Source: Accumulibacter sp. (GTDB taxonomy: Bacteria > Pseudomonadota > Gammaproteobacteria > Burkholderiales > Rhodocyclaceae). From it: 36,504 nt of DNA. The notes under the pieces are model-generated. The model was not told where the DNA came from and did not search any database. It saw only the letters and a list, made by a program, of their open reading frames with translations. This document shows positions 22,516-30,974 of this stretch, piece by piece (position 1 is the stretch's first letter; each line of letters begins with the position of its first letter). The translations under genes were made by a program, and so were the position numbers. Where the stretch lies: the NCBI GenBank assembly GCA_031257115.1, contig JAIRPF010000090.1, positions 1-36,504 on the forward strand. The letters run 5' to 3'.

Positions 22516-23519
22516 GGAGTTTCTCCCCGCGAAGCGTTTTGCGCGAGGAGCGATTCGATTTCCTCGCGCGGTTTGATCCATTTCCGGTAGGGATCGAGCA
22601 GAAAGCTCGACGAGCTTTTTTGCAGCCGTTCGATGGCCTCGCCGCCGATCCGCGCCAGGTAATCGTCCAGGCTGTCGACGCCCGTCACGAATTCCGCGAC
22701 GTAGCTGGCCGTGCCTTCCTCGGTGGAGAGCCGCCCGTTCATCAGGCGCATGTGCTCCTCGTCAATGTCATAAGCGCCCGGCGACCCCTGCGGCCAGGCG
22801 GCGAAGGGCTGCCAGACGACGGCATCGACGACGACGCCGGGAATGCGCACGAGATTGGGGAACTGCCGGACGCAATCGGTATCGACGATGTGGTCGGCGA
22901 GCAGCACGACCTTTTTCGCCGCGCGCGAAAGCTCGAAACGGCTCCATTCGGTGCCGATCATGATCGCGTTGCCATCGGGATCGGAGAGCGTGACGTGAAT
23001 CGCCGCCAGATCCGGCTTGAGCGGCGAAAGCGCGCCGAGTTCGCGGCCGGTGAACGGATCGGAGATCGCCGGAATTTTCTTCTCCGAAGGATGGTCGTCC
23101 GGTGAAAAGGCGCTGCGCCAGGCGATGTCCGACCCGACGTTGACCGTCGCCGGAACAAAAGGCCAGTCCAGCGCCCCGCCAAGAAAGCGCAAGGCCATCG
23201 AAAGATTCGAATAGTCCTCCAGGACGACGCGCCCGCTCTCGACGGCGCGCCGCAGTCCGTTGGCGAAGCCGAAAACTTCGAGACCGGAGAAACCGCATTC
23301 GGCCTTGCCGACGGCCCCGGCCGCGGCCAGCAGGTTGAGCTGCTGCGAATTGCAGTGAAACAGCGCGTGCAGTCCTTTGCGCCCCTGCCGCAGCAGCTCG
23401 CGCCCGAAGGCGACGGCGTCCGAGCCGACGGGCAGGGCCGCGCCGCTGGCGTACTGGATGCCGTCGGAAGCAAAGCGCGAGACGGCTTCCTTGAGTGAAA
23501 CGAGTTTGTTCGGATTCAT
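22512..23519 (-). CDS. CoA-transferase alpha subunit (GctA/IpdA-like)
   Basis: First chain of the CoA-transferase, 335 residues. It starts NKLVSLKEAVSRFASDGIQYASGA, then PVGSDAVAFGRELLRQG. The core block SPFTG-like segment (SDPFTGRELGALSPLKPDLAAIHV) is the region around the CoA-binding site in this family. The C-terminal part (about 255-320) has a helical segment ending YLARIGGEAIERLQ. It heads the CoA-transferase/crotonase operon and is co-translated with the beta chain. The neighbourhood (paaK 20 kb away, ABC importer downstream) is compatible with aromatic or alicyclic acid use, but no specific pathway can be assigned. Confidence 0.87.
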   Translation of the reverse strand: MNPNKLVSLKEAVSRFASDGIQYASGAALPVGSDAVAFGRELLRQGRKGLHALFHCNSQQLNLLAAAGAVGKAECGFSGLEVFGFANGLRRAVESGRVVLEDYSNLSMALRFLGGALDWPFVPATVNVGSDIAWRSAFSPDDHPSEKKIPAISDPFTGRELGALSPLKPDLAAIHVTLSDPDGNAIMIGTEWSRFELSRAAKKVVLLADHIVDTDCVRQFPNLVRIPGVVVDAVVWQPFAAWPQGSPGAYDIDEEHMRLMNGRLSTEEGTASYVAEFVTGVDSLDDYLARIGGEAIERLQKSSSSFLLDPYRKWIKPREEIESLLAQNASRGETP

Positions 23520-23606
23520 GACTTCGTCTTTTTTTGGTTGATGAAAGCGGATGGGAAGCGAGTGAAAGGCGGCCGCCGTGGGCGCGGCGGAGGCGACCGG
23601 AAAATT

Positions 23607-24176
23607 TTATTGGCCGCCGTGCCCGCCGTGTTTGTTGCCCCCGGATTCGTTCTTCATGTTCTCCGAATGCGAACGCGCGCGAAGATAATCGGAGAACGGC
23701 TGTTCCTCGTAAATGGCCTCCGAAACGAAACGTCCGAGGGCCAGGAAATCCGCCGGGCGCGCCAGACTTCCCGTATGACGGTATTCCACGCGGCCGCCGG
23801 AATCGAAGAAAACGAAGGACGGCGCGGCGAAAACGCGCCATCGTTCCGCGAGTTCCGCCGGCGCGCGCCGCTCGCCCCCGGCGTCAACGACGGGGACGGT
23901 GGAAACGAGACCGATCCGCCGCGTCCGGTAGCGGCGTCCGAACCGTTCTTCCACGGCGGGATCGGAAAAGACGCGGCGTTTCATTTCCAGGCAATCGGGG
24001 CAGTCGGGCAGTTCGAAAAAAACGGCCAGCCGGCGGCCTTCCCGCCCGGCGGCGCGGATTTCGGCCTGGAGATCAGCCGCCTCGGCGTCGAAAAGCGCCG
24101 CCCACGCCGGCGCGGAAAACGCGAGCGCGAGAAACACGAGCGTGTTCGCGGAAATGGCCAATCGCTTTCTCATCAT
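23607..24176 (-). CDS. Periplasmic thioredoxin-fold protein
   Basis: A 189-residue exported protein (signal about 1-26, SAPAWA cleavage) with a thioredoxin-like fold. The redox motif is Cys59-Pro-Asp-Cys62 in FFELPDCPDCLEMKR. The cis-Pro region appears as FAAPSFVFFDSGG. This layout is like SoxW-type or DsbD-gamma-like periplasmic thioredoxins. The C-terminal tail GGNKHGGHGGQ is Gly/His-rich, possibly metal-binding. Either of two adjacent ATGs (24176, 24173) could start it. The upstream 363 bases are repeat sequence, and no strong ribosome-binding site is visible. Its partner is not evident; dsbC lies about 3.8 kb away. Confidence 0.8.
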   Translation of the reverse strand: MMRKRLAISANTLVFLALAFSAPAWAALFDAEAADLQAEIRAAGREGRRLAVFFELPDCPDCLEMKRRVFSDPAVEERFGRRYRTRRIGLVSTVPVVDAGGERRAPAELAERWRVFAAPSFVFFDSGGRVEYRHTGSLARPADFLALGRFVSEAIYEEQPFSDYLRARSHSENMKNESGGNKHGGHGGQ

Positions 24177-24190
24177 GGACGACAGGAAAC

Positions 24191-24225
24191 CTTCAACCAC
24201 GGAGTTTACGGAGAGACACGGAAAT
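24191..24225. repeat. CCACGGAG-type repeat upstream of the thioredoxin-fold gene
   Basis: CTTCAACCACGGAGTTTACGGAGAGACACGGA is a recognisable unit of the dispersed CCACGG family. It sits immediately before the thioredoxin-fold gene and may contribute to its 5' leader. Another decayed stretch of the same family spans about 24405-24535. Confidence 0.6.
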
Positions 24226-24310
24226 CTCATGACACCCCCCCGTTTTCCCCGTGACCCACGGTTTCCGCCTTTCGCCGCGCTTGCCACGCCCCTTGATGGC
24301 CGCTGAAAAA

Positions 24311-24394
24311 CCGTCATGCCGGCGAAAGCCGGTATCCAGAGGTTTTCGGTTTCCCCACCGCCGTTCTGGATTCCGGCTTGCGCCGGAATGACGG
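24311..24394. repeat. Back-to-back pair of GGATTCCCGC-type palindromes
   Basis: Unit one (24311-24340) and unit two (24365-24394) are inverted copies of each other, agreeing at about 26 of 30 positions, with 24 bases between. Each is itself palindromic around CCGGC...GCCGG. This is the classic layout of a bacterial interspersed mosaic element. The 24177-24539 spacer otherwise holds only CCACGG-family sequence. Confidence 0.75.
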
Positions 24395-24539
24395 GGTCTT
24401 TCTTCGCTCGTCTCCGCATTCTCCGTGGCTGACGTTTTTGCTTTTCGCCGTGCCCGCCGAGGGCAAAGCGCTTGCCTTCCGCCGCGCCCGCCGTGGTCAT
24501 CCACTTTCTCAAGGTTTTCTCCGTATCCCTTTTCGCCGT

Positions 24540-25403
24540 TCAGCGCAGCCAGAAAAGCGCCCGGTGGCGAAGTTTGTCCAGCAGGGTCATGCAGAACCAG
24601 GTGACCGCGCCGGTATAGACGATTCCGGCGACCATCCGCGGATAGTCGGCGAAATCGGCGTAATACTGGATGAAGCGGCCGAGGCCGGCGTTCGCGCCGA
24701 ACAGTTCGGCGACCGTGAGCAGGATGAACGAAAAACCGAGTCCGACGCCCATGCCGGCGAAAATGTGCGGCAGGCTCGCCGGAAGAACGACGCGCGTGAG
24801 CGATTCGAGACGCGTGAAGCCGAGAACGCGCGCGTTGTCGCGGTAGCGCGACTCGATCGATTGCGCGCCGATCGCGGCGTTGTGGAAAACGGGCCAGAAA
24901 GCGCCGACGAAAACGACGAACGCGGCCGAGACGCGGAACGTCGGGAGCACGGCGATGGCATACGGAATGTAGACCGTCGGCGGAATCGGCGAGACGACCT
25001 TGGCGAACGGGAAAAAGGCGCGCCCCAGGCCGGGCAGCAGCCCGGCGAACAGTCCCATCGCGGCGCCGCCGGCGACCGCCAGCGCATAACCGGGAAGCAG
25101 GATGTAGAACGAGGAAACGGTGCCCTTCCAGAGTTCGGGGAGCGAATCGATCAGCGCCCGCCAGACCGTCGCCGGAGCGGGCAGGAGCGGGTTGGCCTGC
25201 TGGTCGATGAAGAAGGAGGAAATCTGCCAGGCGGCGAGCAGGAGCGCCCACAGCGCCAGCGCCTCCCAGGCGACGAACGCCCGGACGCCCCGCGCGCCGC
25301 CGGACGCGCTTCCGGCCGGCGCCGGATCGCCCCCGGCAATCCGCGGCGCGCCGTTCTCGTCCATTTGCCCGGAGGGTTCCTTGAGAAGAATGGTTTTGAG
25401 CAT
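24540..25403 (-). CDS. ABC importer permease (SsuC/TauC/NrtB class)
   Basis: A 287-residue inner-membrane permease of the nitrate/sulfonate/taurine importer class. About six membrane segments follow an N-terminal cytoplasmic stretch of 45 residues. The EAA-type loop (NARVLGFTRLESLTRVVLPASLPHIFAGM), which docks the ATPase, is intact. ATG 25403 is 21 bases after the ATPase gene stop, so it is the third gene of the SBP-ATPase-permease operon. The ligand cannot be read from sequence. Confidence 0.9.
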   Translation of the reverse strand: MLKTILLKEPSGQMDENGAPRIAGGDPAPAGSASGGARGVRAFVAWEALALWALLLAAWQISSFFIDQQANPLLPAPATVWRALIDSLPELWKGTVSSFYILLPGYALAVAGGAAMGLFAGLLPGLGRAFFPFAKVVSPIPPTVYIPYAIAVLPTFRVSAAFVVFVGAFWPVFHNAAIGAQSIESRYRDNARVLGFTRLESLTRVVLPASLPHIFAGMGVGLGFSFILLTVAELFGANAGLGRFIQYYADFADYPRMVAGIVYTGAVTWFCMTLLDKLRHRALFWLR

Positions 25404-25424
25404 GAGTCTTTACCTTGGCCCGCG

Positions 25425-26249
25425 TCAATTGGCGGCGAGGCCGGAAATGACGTCCGCGTCGAGCCGCTCGGCGATGTCCTCGCGCAGCGCGCGGAATTGC
25501 GCCGAAGCGAAAAACGCGGCGCGCGGACGCGGGCGCGGCAGCGATACGTCGATCTCGGCCAGCAGCCGTTTGCCCTGGCCGGCGCCCAGAAGCGCCACGC
25601 GGTCGCCGAGATAGACGGCCTCGTCGATGTCGTGGGTGACGAAAATGATGGTCCGGCGCGGCGAGCTGTTTTTCCACGCCTCGATCAGCAGATCCTGGAG
25701 CCTGCCGCGATTGACCGGGTCGAGCGCGCCGAAAGGCTCGTCCATCAGCAGCACGGGCGCTTCGAGCGCCAGCGCGCGGGCGATGGCCGCGCGCTGCTGC
25801 ATTCCGCCGGAGAGCTGCAAGGGATACTTTTCGGCCGCGGCCGCGAGGCCGACGCGCGCGAGATATTCGCGGGCGAGCGCGAGGCGCTGCGCGCGGGTGA
25901 AATCCGGATGCGCCTTGCCCACCGCCAGCGCGACGTTCGCCTGCGCGGTAAACCACGGGAAAAGCGAATAATTCTGGAAGACGACGGCGCGGTCGATACC
26001 CGGCCCGGAAATTTCGACGCCCTTCCACGCGATGCGCCCGCGCGTCGGTTTCTCCAGCCCCGCGATCAGGCGCAACAGCGTCGATTTGCCCGACCCGCTC
26101 GGCCCGAGCAAGCTGACGAACTGCCCTTCGGGCACGGCCAGCGTGACGCGGCGCAGGACGGGTTCGTCCCGGTACGCGAAAGAGACGTCGTCGATGCAAA
26201 GACCGCCCGCGCCAGCGGCGGCGGAGAACAAGGCCGGGACCGGATTCAC
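25425..26249 (-). CDS. ABC importer ATP-binding protein
   Basis: A 274-residue ATPase of the SsuB/TauB/NrtD class. It carries Walker A GPSGSGKSTLL, Q-loop VVFQNYSLFPW, signature LSGGMQQRAAIARAL and Walker B VLLMDEPFGALDP, and the H-loop VTHDIDEAV. I chose the GTG at 26249 because it overlaps the substrate-binding protein stop in a GTGA junction and has AAGGA upstream. The frame is open further, but only within that upstream gene. The C-terminal extension (about 235-274) is unremarkable. Confidence 0.92.
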   Translation of the reverse strand: MNPVPALFSAAAGAGGLCIDDVSFAYRDEPVLRRVTLAVPEGQFVSLLGPSGSGKSTLLRLIAGLEKPTRGRIAWKGVEISGPGIDRAVVFQNYSLFPWFTAQANVALAVGKAHPDFTRAQRLALAREYLARVGLAAAAEKYPLQLSGGMQQRAAIARALALEAPVLLMDEPFGALDPVNRGRLQDLLIEAWKNSSPRRTIIFVTHDIDEAVYLGDRVALLGAGQGKRLLAEIDVSLPRPRPRAAFFASAQFRALREDIAERLDADVISGLAAN

Positions 26250-27277
26250 GGGTTGCGTTCCTTGAACTGCGCCAGGCGCGCCCGGTAGAACGCATCCTTC
26301 GGGTTTTCGCTGGCCAGCGATTCGATCGCCTTCCGGTACGGCTCGATGGCGAAAATGGGATCGAGCGGACGCTTGCCGTCGATGAAATCCGCGGCGACGA
26401 GCGAGAGCCAGAATTTTTCCACGCCCTTCACGTTGGGGTCGGTCGTCTGGTCGAGATTGGGCGTATAGAAGCTCTTTTCGAGCGTGTCGCGGTCGAGCTT
26501 GACGTATTTGGCGATCGAATCGATCGTCTCCTTGCGATGATCCTGCGAGAAGCGTTCGGCTTGCAGCAGCGCGCGGAGAAAACGCTCGACGACTTCGGGT
26601 TTCTTGAGCTGCGCGCTCGTCACGATCAGGCGGCAGCACGGATGGCCGGGGTAGATGTCGCCCGAACGGACGATGACTTTCAGCCCCTGCTGCTCGGCCC
26701 GGAGATCGAACGGCCCCCAGACGACACCGGCGTCGACCTGCCCGGATTTGACGGACTCGATGACCGCGGGCGGATTCTTCAGCTCGAAGATTTCGAGGTC
26801 GGCGCGCCAATCGATGCCGGCGTCCTTGAGCGCCGCGCGCAGCACGGCGTCGCTCGACGCCAGGCGGACGGTGGCGACCTTCTTGCCGCGCAGGTCGGGG
26901 ATTGAGCGGATTTCGGACGCGCGTTCGGGCTTGACGATGATCGAGCCGTCCTGCCCCATGATGCCGCCGACGATCTTGATGTCCGATCCCTTGGAATAGA
27001 ACAGCAGGGGCGCGGGCGTGCTGAACGATCCCGTATCCAGCTTGCCGCTGATGACCGCGTTGATGCCGTCGGCCGAATTCTGGAATTCGACGAGTTCGAC
27101 GTCGAGGTTCTCTTTCTTGAAGAACCCCTGTTCGTGGGCGATGAAATACTTCGCGTGCCCGATGGCCGGCAGATAGCCGACACGCACCGGCTCCACCGCC
27201 GCGCGCCCGGCGGCGGCGGCCAGCAGCGCGGCGGCGGCGGAGGCGGCGAGAACGACAGATTTGAGCGAGGATTTCAT
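26246..27277 (-). CDS. ABC importer substrate-binding protein (NMT1/SsuA-like)
   Basis: A 343-residue periplasmic binding protein with a signal peptide (about 1-27, Ala-rich). The mature part starts VEPVRVGYLPAIGHAKYFIAHEQGFF, typical of the NMT1/nitrate-sulfonate family. It continues with SADGINAVISGKLDTGSF, and RGKKVATVRLASSDAVL in the second lobe. The Cys-Cys pair in YPGHPCCRLIV is unusual and is seen in a subset of such proteins. GGAAGGAAATCC precedes the ATG at 27277. It is the first gene of the importer operon. Ligands for this class include sulfonates, taurine, nitrate, pyrimidine precursors and aromatic acids; I cannot choose between them. Confidence 0.9.
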   Translation of the reverse strand: MKSSLKSVVLAASAAAALLAAAAGRAAVEPVRVGYLPAIGHAKYFIAHEQGFFKKENLDVELVEFQNSADGINAVISGKLDTGSFSTPAPLLFYSKGSDIKIVGGIMGQDGSIIVKPERASEIRSIPDLRGKKVATVRLASSDAVLRAALKDAGIDWRADLEIFELKNPPAVIESVKSGQVDAGVVWGPFDLRAEQQGLKVIVRSGDIYPGHPCCRLIVTSAQLKKPEVVERFLRALLQAERFSQDHRKETIDSIAKYVKLDRDTLEKSFYTPNLDQTTDPNVKGVEKFWLSLVAADFIDGKRPLDPIFAIEPYRKAIESLASENPKDAFYRARLAQFKERNP

Positions 27278-27380
27278 GGATTTCCTTCCGGACAAAAAAC
27301 TTGAGGCCACACCTTAGCCAAACGGCCGGCCGGGGTGAACGAAGAATTTCTTCTATGCTTATGTTTTCCGGGCGACGGTC

Positions 27381-27758
27381 TTATTCCGGCGCATCCCCGC
27401 GCGCCGCCGCCATCGCGCCGACCGTTCCCCGCCGTCCGCGCTTGAGCAGCCGCGCGAGCCGCCGCTCCGCCTCGCGCGGCGTCGCGCAAAGCTCGCCGAC
27501 GAAAGCGTTGCAGGCAGCCCAGCGCCCGTCGGCGAGCGCGATGGCCGCCACGCTCCGCCCGCCATCGATCCGCGCCACGATGCACCGTCCGCGCCCGTCC
27601 GCCCAGGCCGCCGCCGCCAGGTCCATCGCCTCGTCCCGCGGAACGCGCAGGCCGACCAGCGCGTCGATCGGCGAATCGTATTCGGCGCGAATCACCGCCG
27701 GAAAATAGACTTCGCGGCGCTCGTCCAGACTCTTTTTCATGGAGGCGATTTCTACCAT
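27381..27758 (-). CDS. Unknown small protein upstream of the ABC importer
   Basis: A 125-residue protein I do not recognise (119 if the in-frame ATG at 27740 is used). It begins MVEIASMKKSLDERREVYFP and has a central strand-rich part (RCIVARIDGGRSVAAIALADGRW), then an Arg-rich helix (PREAERRLARLLKRGRRG). There is no signal peptide or membrane segment. AGGG lies 10 bases before the ATG at 27758, which favours the longer start. It is on the same strand as the importer genes, about 100 bases before the binding protein, and may be its first cistron. The frame shows coding-like composition but no diagnostic motif. Confidence 0.5.
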   Translation of the reverse strand: MVEIASMKKSLDERREVYFPAVIRAEYDSPIDALVGLRVPRDEAMDLAAAAWADGRGRCIVARIDGGRSVAAIALADGRWAACNAFVGELCATPREAERRLARLLKRGRRGTVGAMAAARGDAPE

Positions 27759-27939
27759 CGCGCCGCATCCCTGTAAAACACGGGCGGCGCGCGGCGAAAA
27801 CGCCCCGCTCCGGAAAGCGCGGCGCGCGCCGCGTCCGTTTTTTTGTGAGACACTACGCGGCGTGAAAGGGCGCGCGTCCCGGACACGCGGCTTTCCACCC
27901 CGTCGCGCGCCGGTTTTTCCTCGTTTATGGAGATGGATC

Positions 27940-28650
27940 ATGTCGAAGATATTTTTCTCGTTCCTGCTGGCGATCGTCCTTGCCCAACCGGCGCTGGCCG
28001 ACGAAGCCAGCGTGAAAAAGGCCGTCGAGGACAAGCTCGGCGGCAAGGTCGGCAGCGTGACGAAAACCGGCTATCTCGGCCTGTACGAAGTCTATGTCGA
28101 CGGCCAGATTTTCTATACCGACGAGAATATCTCGGCGATCCTGGCCGGCTCACTGATCGACGGCCGGACCATGCAGAACGTCACCGCCGAACGCCTGCAA
28201 AAGCTCTCGGCCATCAATTTTTCCGAACTCCCCCTCGACCTGGCCATCAAGCGGGTGCGCGGCGACGGAAAGCGCGTGTTCGCCACGTTCGAGGATCCCA
28301 ATTGCGGCTACTGCAAGCGCCTGGCCAAGGAGATGACCAGTCTGGACAACGTGACCATCTACACGTTCCTCATGCCGATCCTCTCCCCCGATTCGCTGGA
28401 AAAATCCAACCGCATCTGGTGTTCGGCCAACCGGGGCAAGGCCTGGACCGACTGGATGATCGACGGCAAGGCCCCCACCGGCAAGGGCGACTGCGACACC
28501 AGCGCCGTGCGGAAAACGGTCGAGCTTGGCCAGAAACTGAAAATTTCCGGAACGCCCACCCTGTTCTTCACCGACGGAACGCGCATCCCCGGCGCCGTGC
28601 CGCTCGCCCAGATTCAACAAAAACTCGACCAACTGGCCGCCGCCCGGTAA
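27940..28650 (+). CDS. dsbC: Disulfide isomerase DsbC
   Basis: Periplasmic protein that reshuffles wrong disulfides; in other bacteria the inner-membrane protein DsbD keeps it reduced. The 236-residue precursor has a signal peptide (1-20, PALA then DEAS). Its N-terminal dimerisation domain (about 21-85) includes GLYEVYVDGQIFYTDE. The catalytic thioredoxin domain has Cys122-Gly-Tyr-Cys125 in EDPNCGYCKRL and cis-Pro in SGTPTLFFTDG. A second Cys pair (IWCSAN, GDCDTS) matches the structural disulfide of DsbC. GGAG lies 7 bases before the ATG. It is transcribed divergently from the unknown gene at 27758; the 181-base gap should hold its promoter. Confidence 0.95.
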   Translation: MSKIFFSFLLAIVLAQPALADEASVKKAVEDKLGGKVGSVTKTGYLGLYEVYVDGQIFYTDENISAILAGSLIDGRTMQNVTAERLQKLSAINFSELPLDLAIKRVRGDGKRVFATFEDPNCGYCKRLAKEMTSLDNVTIYTFLMPILSPDSLEKSNRIWCSANRGKAWTDWMIDGKAPTGKGDCDTSAVRKTVELGQKLKISGTPTLFFTDGTRIPGAVPLAQIQQKLDQLAAAR

Positions 28651-28774
28651 ATCCGGGCCGACCGGATTCGACCACGGCGGACACGACGAAAGACAAGCCG
28701 GGCGAAAAGCGAAAAATTTCCCGCTCTTGCGATACGCCGCGCCGAAACGAACAACCGCGCGGAAAAATGCCGTC

Positions 28775-28840
28775 GCTGGTTTCGCCTCCCTCCTGAGGAA
28801 GGCGGCCCACGCGATGGCGTGGGTCGGAGGGCGTTGGGCG
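28775..28840. repeat. Hairpin-rich spacer after dsbC
   Basis: The block CCTCCCTCCTGAGG is followed by a perfect stem CCCACGC-gatg-GCGTGGG (28806-28823). It resembles the CTCCCT-type units at 18.67 and 35.3 kb. CCACGG-family sequence lies at about 28668-28695. The 28651-28943 spacer has no gene I can support. Confidence 0.55.
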
Positions 28841-28943
28841 GTCGTGCTTCCGGACGCGGCCAGGAGAATCGATGAAGGAGCAGGGCGATCGAATTTTTCG
28901 GCGTGACAAATGGAAGCCCGTCATTCCTTTGCGTCGGAACGCG

Positions 28944-29696
28944 CTAATACCTCAGTTTGTACCCCTTGCGCAGCAGGGTCAGCGTGCATATCGCCACCGC
29001 CAAGAAGGACGCGGCGGAAACGCTCAGGCTCATGAGCGGGGGGACGTCGGAAACTCCGAAAAAGCCGTAGCGGAAGCCGTCGATCAGGTAGAAGACGGGA
29101 TTCATGTGGGAGGCCTTCTGCCAGAAAGGCGGCAGCGAGTGGATGGAGTAGAAGACGCCGGAGAGCATGGTCAGCGGCAGGATCAGGAAATTCTGGAAGG
29201 CGGCCAGCTGGTCGAATTTTTCCGCCCAGATGCCCGCGACCATGCCGAGCGATCCCATGATTCCCCCGCCGAGCAGCGCGAAGGCGAGAATCCACCACGG
29301 CGCCGCGAATTGCAGGGGCGCGAACCACGCCGTGACCGCCAGCACGCCCAGGCCGACCATGACGCCGCGCAGCACCGCCGCGCCGGCGTAGGCGAGAAAG
29401 AATTCGCCGTAGGAGATCGGCGGCAGAAGCACGAAGATGATGCTGCCGGCCACCTTGGCCTGGATCAGGCTGGACGAGCTGTTGGCGAAGGCGTTTTGCA
29501 GCACCGACATCATGACCAGTCCCGGAAGCAGAAAAGCCGTGTAACGCAGGCCGTTGATCTCGATGCGGCTTTCCAGCACGTGGGCGAAGATCAGCAGGTA
29601 GAGCAGCGCGGTGAGCACCGGCGCGGCCACGGTCTGAAAGGCAACCTTCCAGAAACGCAGGACTTCCTTGTAGAGCAGGGTGCGAAAGCCGCTCAT
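28944..29696 (-). CDS. ABC-2 type exporter permease (YadH-like)
   Basis: A 250-residue inner-membrane permease with about six membrane segments. It starts SGFRTLLYKEVLRFWKVAFQTVAAP and has the ABC-2 signature region FDQLAAFQNFLILPLTMLSGVFYS, with NPVFYLIDGFRYGFFG near the end. This is the YadH/NodJ layout. It overlaps the ATPase stop by an ATGA junction, so the two form a half-transporter pair. The substrate is unknown. Position after mlaB is the order I recall for Betaproteobacteria, suggesting an envelope-lipid or glycan link. Confidence 0.9.
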   Translation of the reverse strand: MSGFRTLLYKEVLRFWKVAFQTVAAPVLTALLYLLIFAHVLESRIEINGLRYTAFLLPGLVMMSVLQNAFANSSSSLIQAKVAGSIIFVLLPPISYGEFFLAYAGAAVLRGVMVGLGVLAVTAWFAPLQFAAPWWILAFALLGGGIMGSLGMVAGIWAEKFDQLAAFQNFLILPLTMLSGVFYSIHSLPPFWQKASHMNPVFYLIDGFRYGFFGVSDVPPLMSLSVSAASFLAVAICTLTLLRKGYKLRY

Positions 29697-30646
29697 CGCG
29701 CCTCTCCCGATTTTTCCGGGTTTTCCGGTTTTTCCTGGCTTTCCATATCCCGCCCGTTCATGATCTCGATGAACACGTCTTCCAGATCGGTCGTGCTCAT
29801 GCGCATGTCCTCGATCGGGCAGCCCGCTTCGCGGATGGCGGCGAGCAGCGGTTCGACTTCGTCCGGGCCGCGCAGCTGGAAATCCAGGGTTCCATTGGCG
29901 AGCGGAGCACGCCGCGCCACCGCGTCGGGAAGCCTGTCCGCGCTGCCGATCCGCAGGCTCAGTTTGTATACGGAGAAACGCTCCAGCAGGTGGCGCGTCG
30001 AATCAAGGGCGACGACGCGCCCTTGCTTGAGCATGGCGATCCGTCCGCAGAGCGCCTCGGCCTCCTCGATGTAGTGCGTGGTGAGGATGACCGTATGCCC
30101 TTCGCCGTTCAGGCGCTGCACGAACTGCCACAAACCTTGGCGCAATTCCACGTCGACGCCCGCCGTCGGCTCGTCCAGCACGATGACGGGCGGCCTGTGC
30201 ACCAGGGCCTGCGCCACGAGCACGCGCCGTTTCATGCCGCCGGACAGGCGGCGCATGTTGGTGTCCGCCTTGGCCGTCAGGTCGAGGTTTTCGAGGATCT
30301 CGTCGATCCAGGCGTCGTTCCGGCGCAGGCCGAAATAGCCGGACTGGATGCGCAGGGTCTCGCGCACAGTGAAGAACGGGTCGAACACCAGTTCCTGCGG
30401 AACCACTCCCAGTTGCCGGCGCGCTTCCCGGTAGCGGTTCTGCACGTCGAAACCCATCACGCTCACCTGGCCGGAATCGGGGCGCGCCAGTCCGGCGAGA
30501 CAGGAAATCAGGGTCGTTTTTCCGGCGCCGTTAGGGCCGAGCAGCCCGAAGAATTCGCCTTCACCGATTTCGAGGTCGACGCCGTCCAGGGCCTGGACAT
30601 TGCCGAAACGCTTGCTGATCCGCCGGATCGAAACGGCAACGCCCAT
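29693..30646 (-). CDS. ABC exporter ATP-binding protein (YadG-like)
   Basis: A 317-residue ATPase with Walker A GPNGAGKTTL, signature LSGGMKRRVLVAQAL and Walker B VIVLDEPTAGVD, of the YadG/CcmA group. The C-terminal region (about 225-317) is the extended tail seen in this group. It starts 37 bases after mlaB and is coupled to the permease gene that follows. The ribosome-binding site is weak. It drives the ABC-2 permease. Confidence 0.91.
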   Translation of the reverse strand: MGVAVSIRRISKRFGNVQALDGVDLEIGEGEFFGLLGPNGAGKTTLISCLAGLARPDSGQVSVMGFDVQNRYREARRQLGVVPQELVFDPFFTVRETLRIQSGYFGLRRNDAWIDEILENLDLTAKADTNMRRLSGGMKRRVLVAQALVHRPPVIVLDEPTAGVDVELRQGLWQFVQRLNGEGHTVILTTHYIEEAEALCGRIAMLKQGRVVALDSTRHLLERFSVYKLSLRIGSADRLPDAVARRAPLANGTLDFQLRGPDEVEPLLAAIREAGCPIEDMRMSTTDLEDVFIEIMNGRDMESQEKPENPEKSGEAR

Positions 30647-30683
30647 GACATCCGCCGGTCGAGGGGTGATCGCGCGCCGCCGG

Positions 30684-30974
30684 TCAGGCGAGCGGCGGCG
30701 ATCCGGCGACGCCGTAGAGGCCGGCGAGGCTCAGGAGACTCGCCGGGGGATTGGCCACGGAGAGCGCCAGCCCGCGCGCGGCGGCGGCGCGTTGCAGCCC
30801 GAAGAGAACGGAGAGCGCCGAGGAATCGACTTCCCGCACCGACGCCAGGTCGAGCGTCACGTCCTTTTCCGCTTCCGCGGCGAGGAGGCCGCGCCCCGCC
30901 GCCAGCAGGGCGCGCGCGTTGGCGATGATCATGGGCGAGGCCACCCGGTACGTGTTTCCGTCCCTGTCGATCAT
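30684..30974 (-). CDS. mlaB: MlaB-like STAS-domain protein
   Basis: A 96-residue STAS-domain protein, the cytoplasmic partner that stabilises and regulates the MlaF ATPase. The central part LDLASVREVDSSALSVLFGLQRAA is the STAS core, with the conserved D-S-S-A-L. The ATG overlaps the mlaC stop in an ATGA junction. MlaB proteins are poorly conserved, so context supplies much of the evidence. Confidence 0.87.
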   Translation of the reverse strand: MIDRDGNTYRVASPMIIANARALLAAGRGLLAAEAEKDVTLDLASVREVDSSALSVLFGLQRAAAARGLALSVANPPASLLSLAGLYGVAGSPPLA

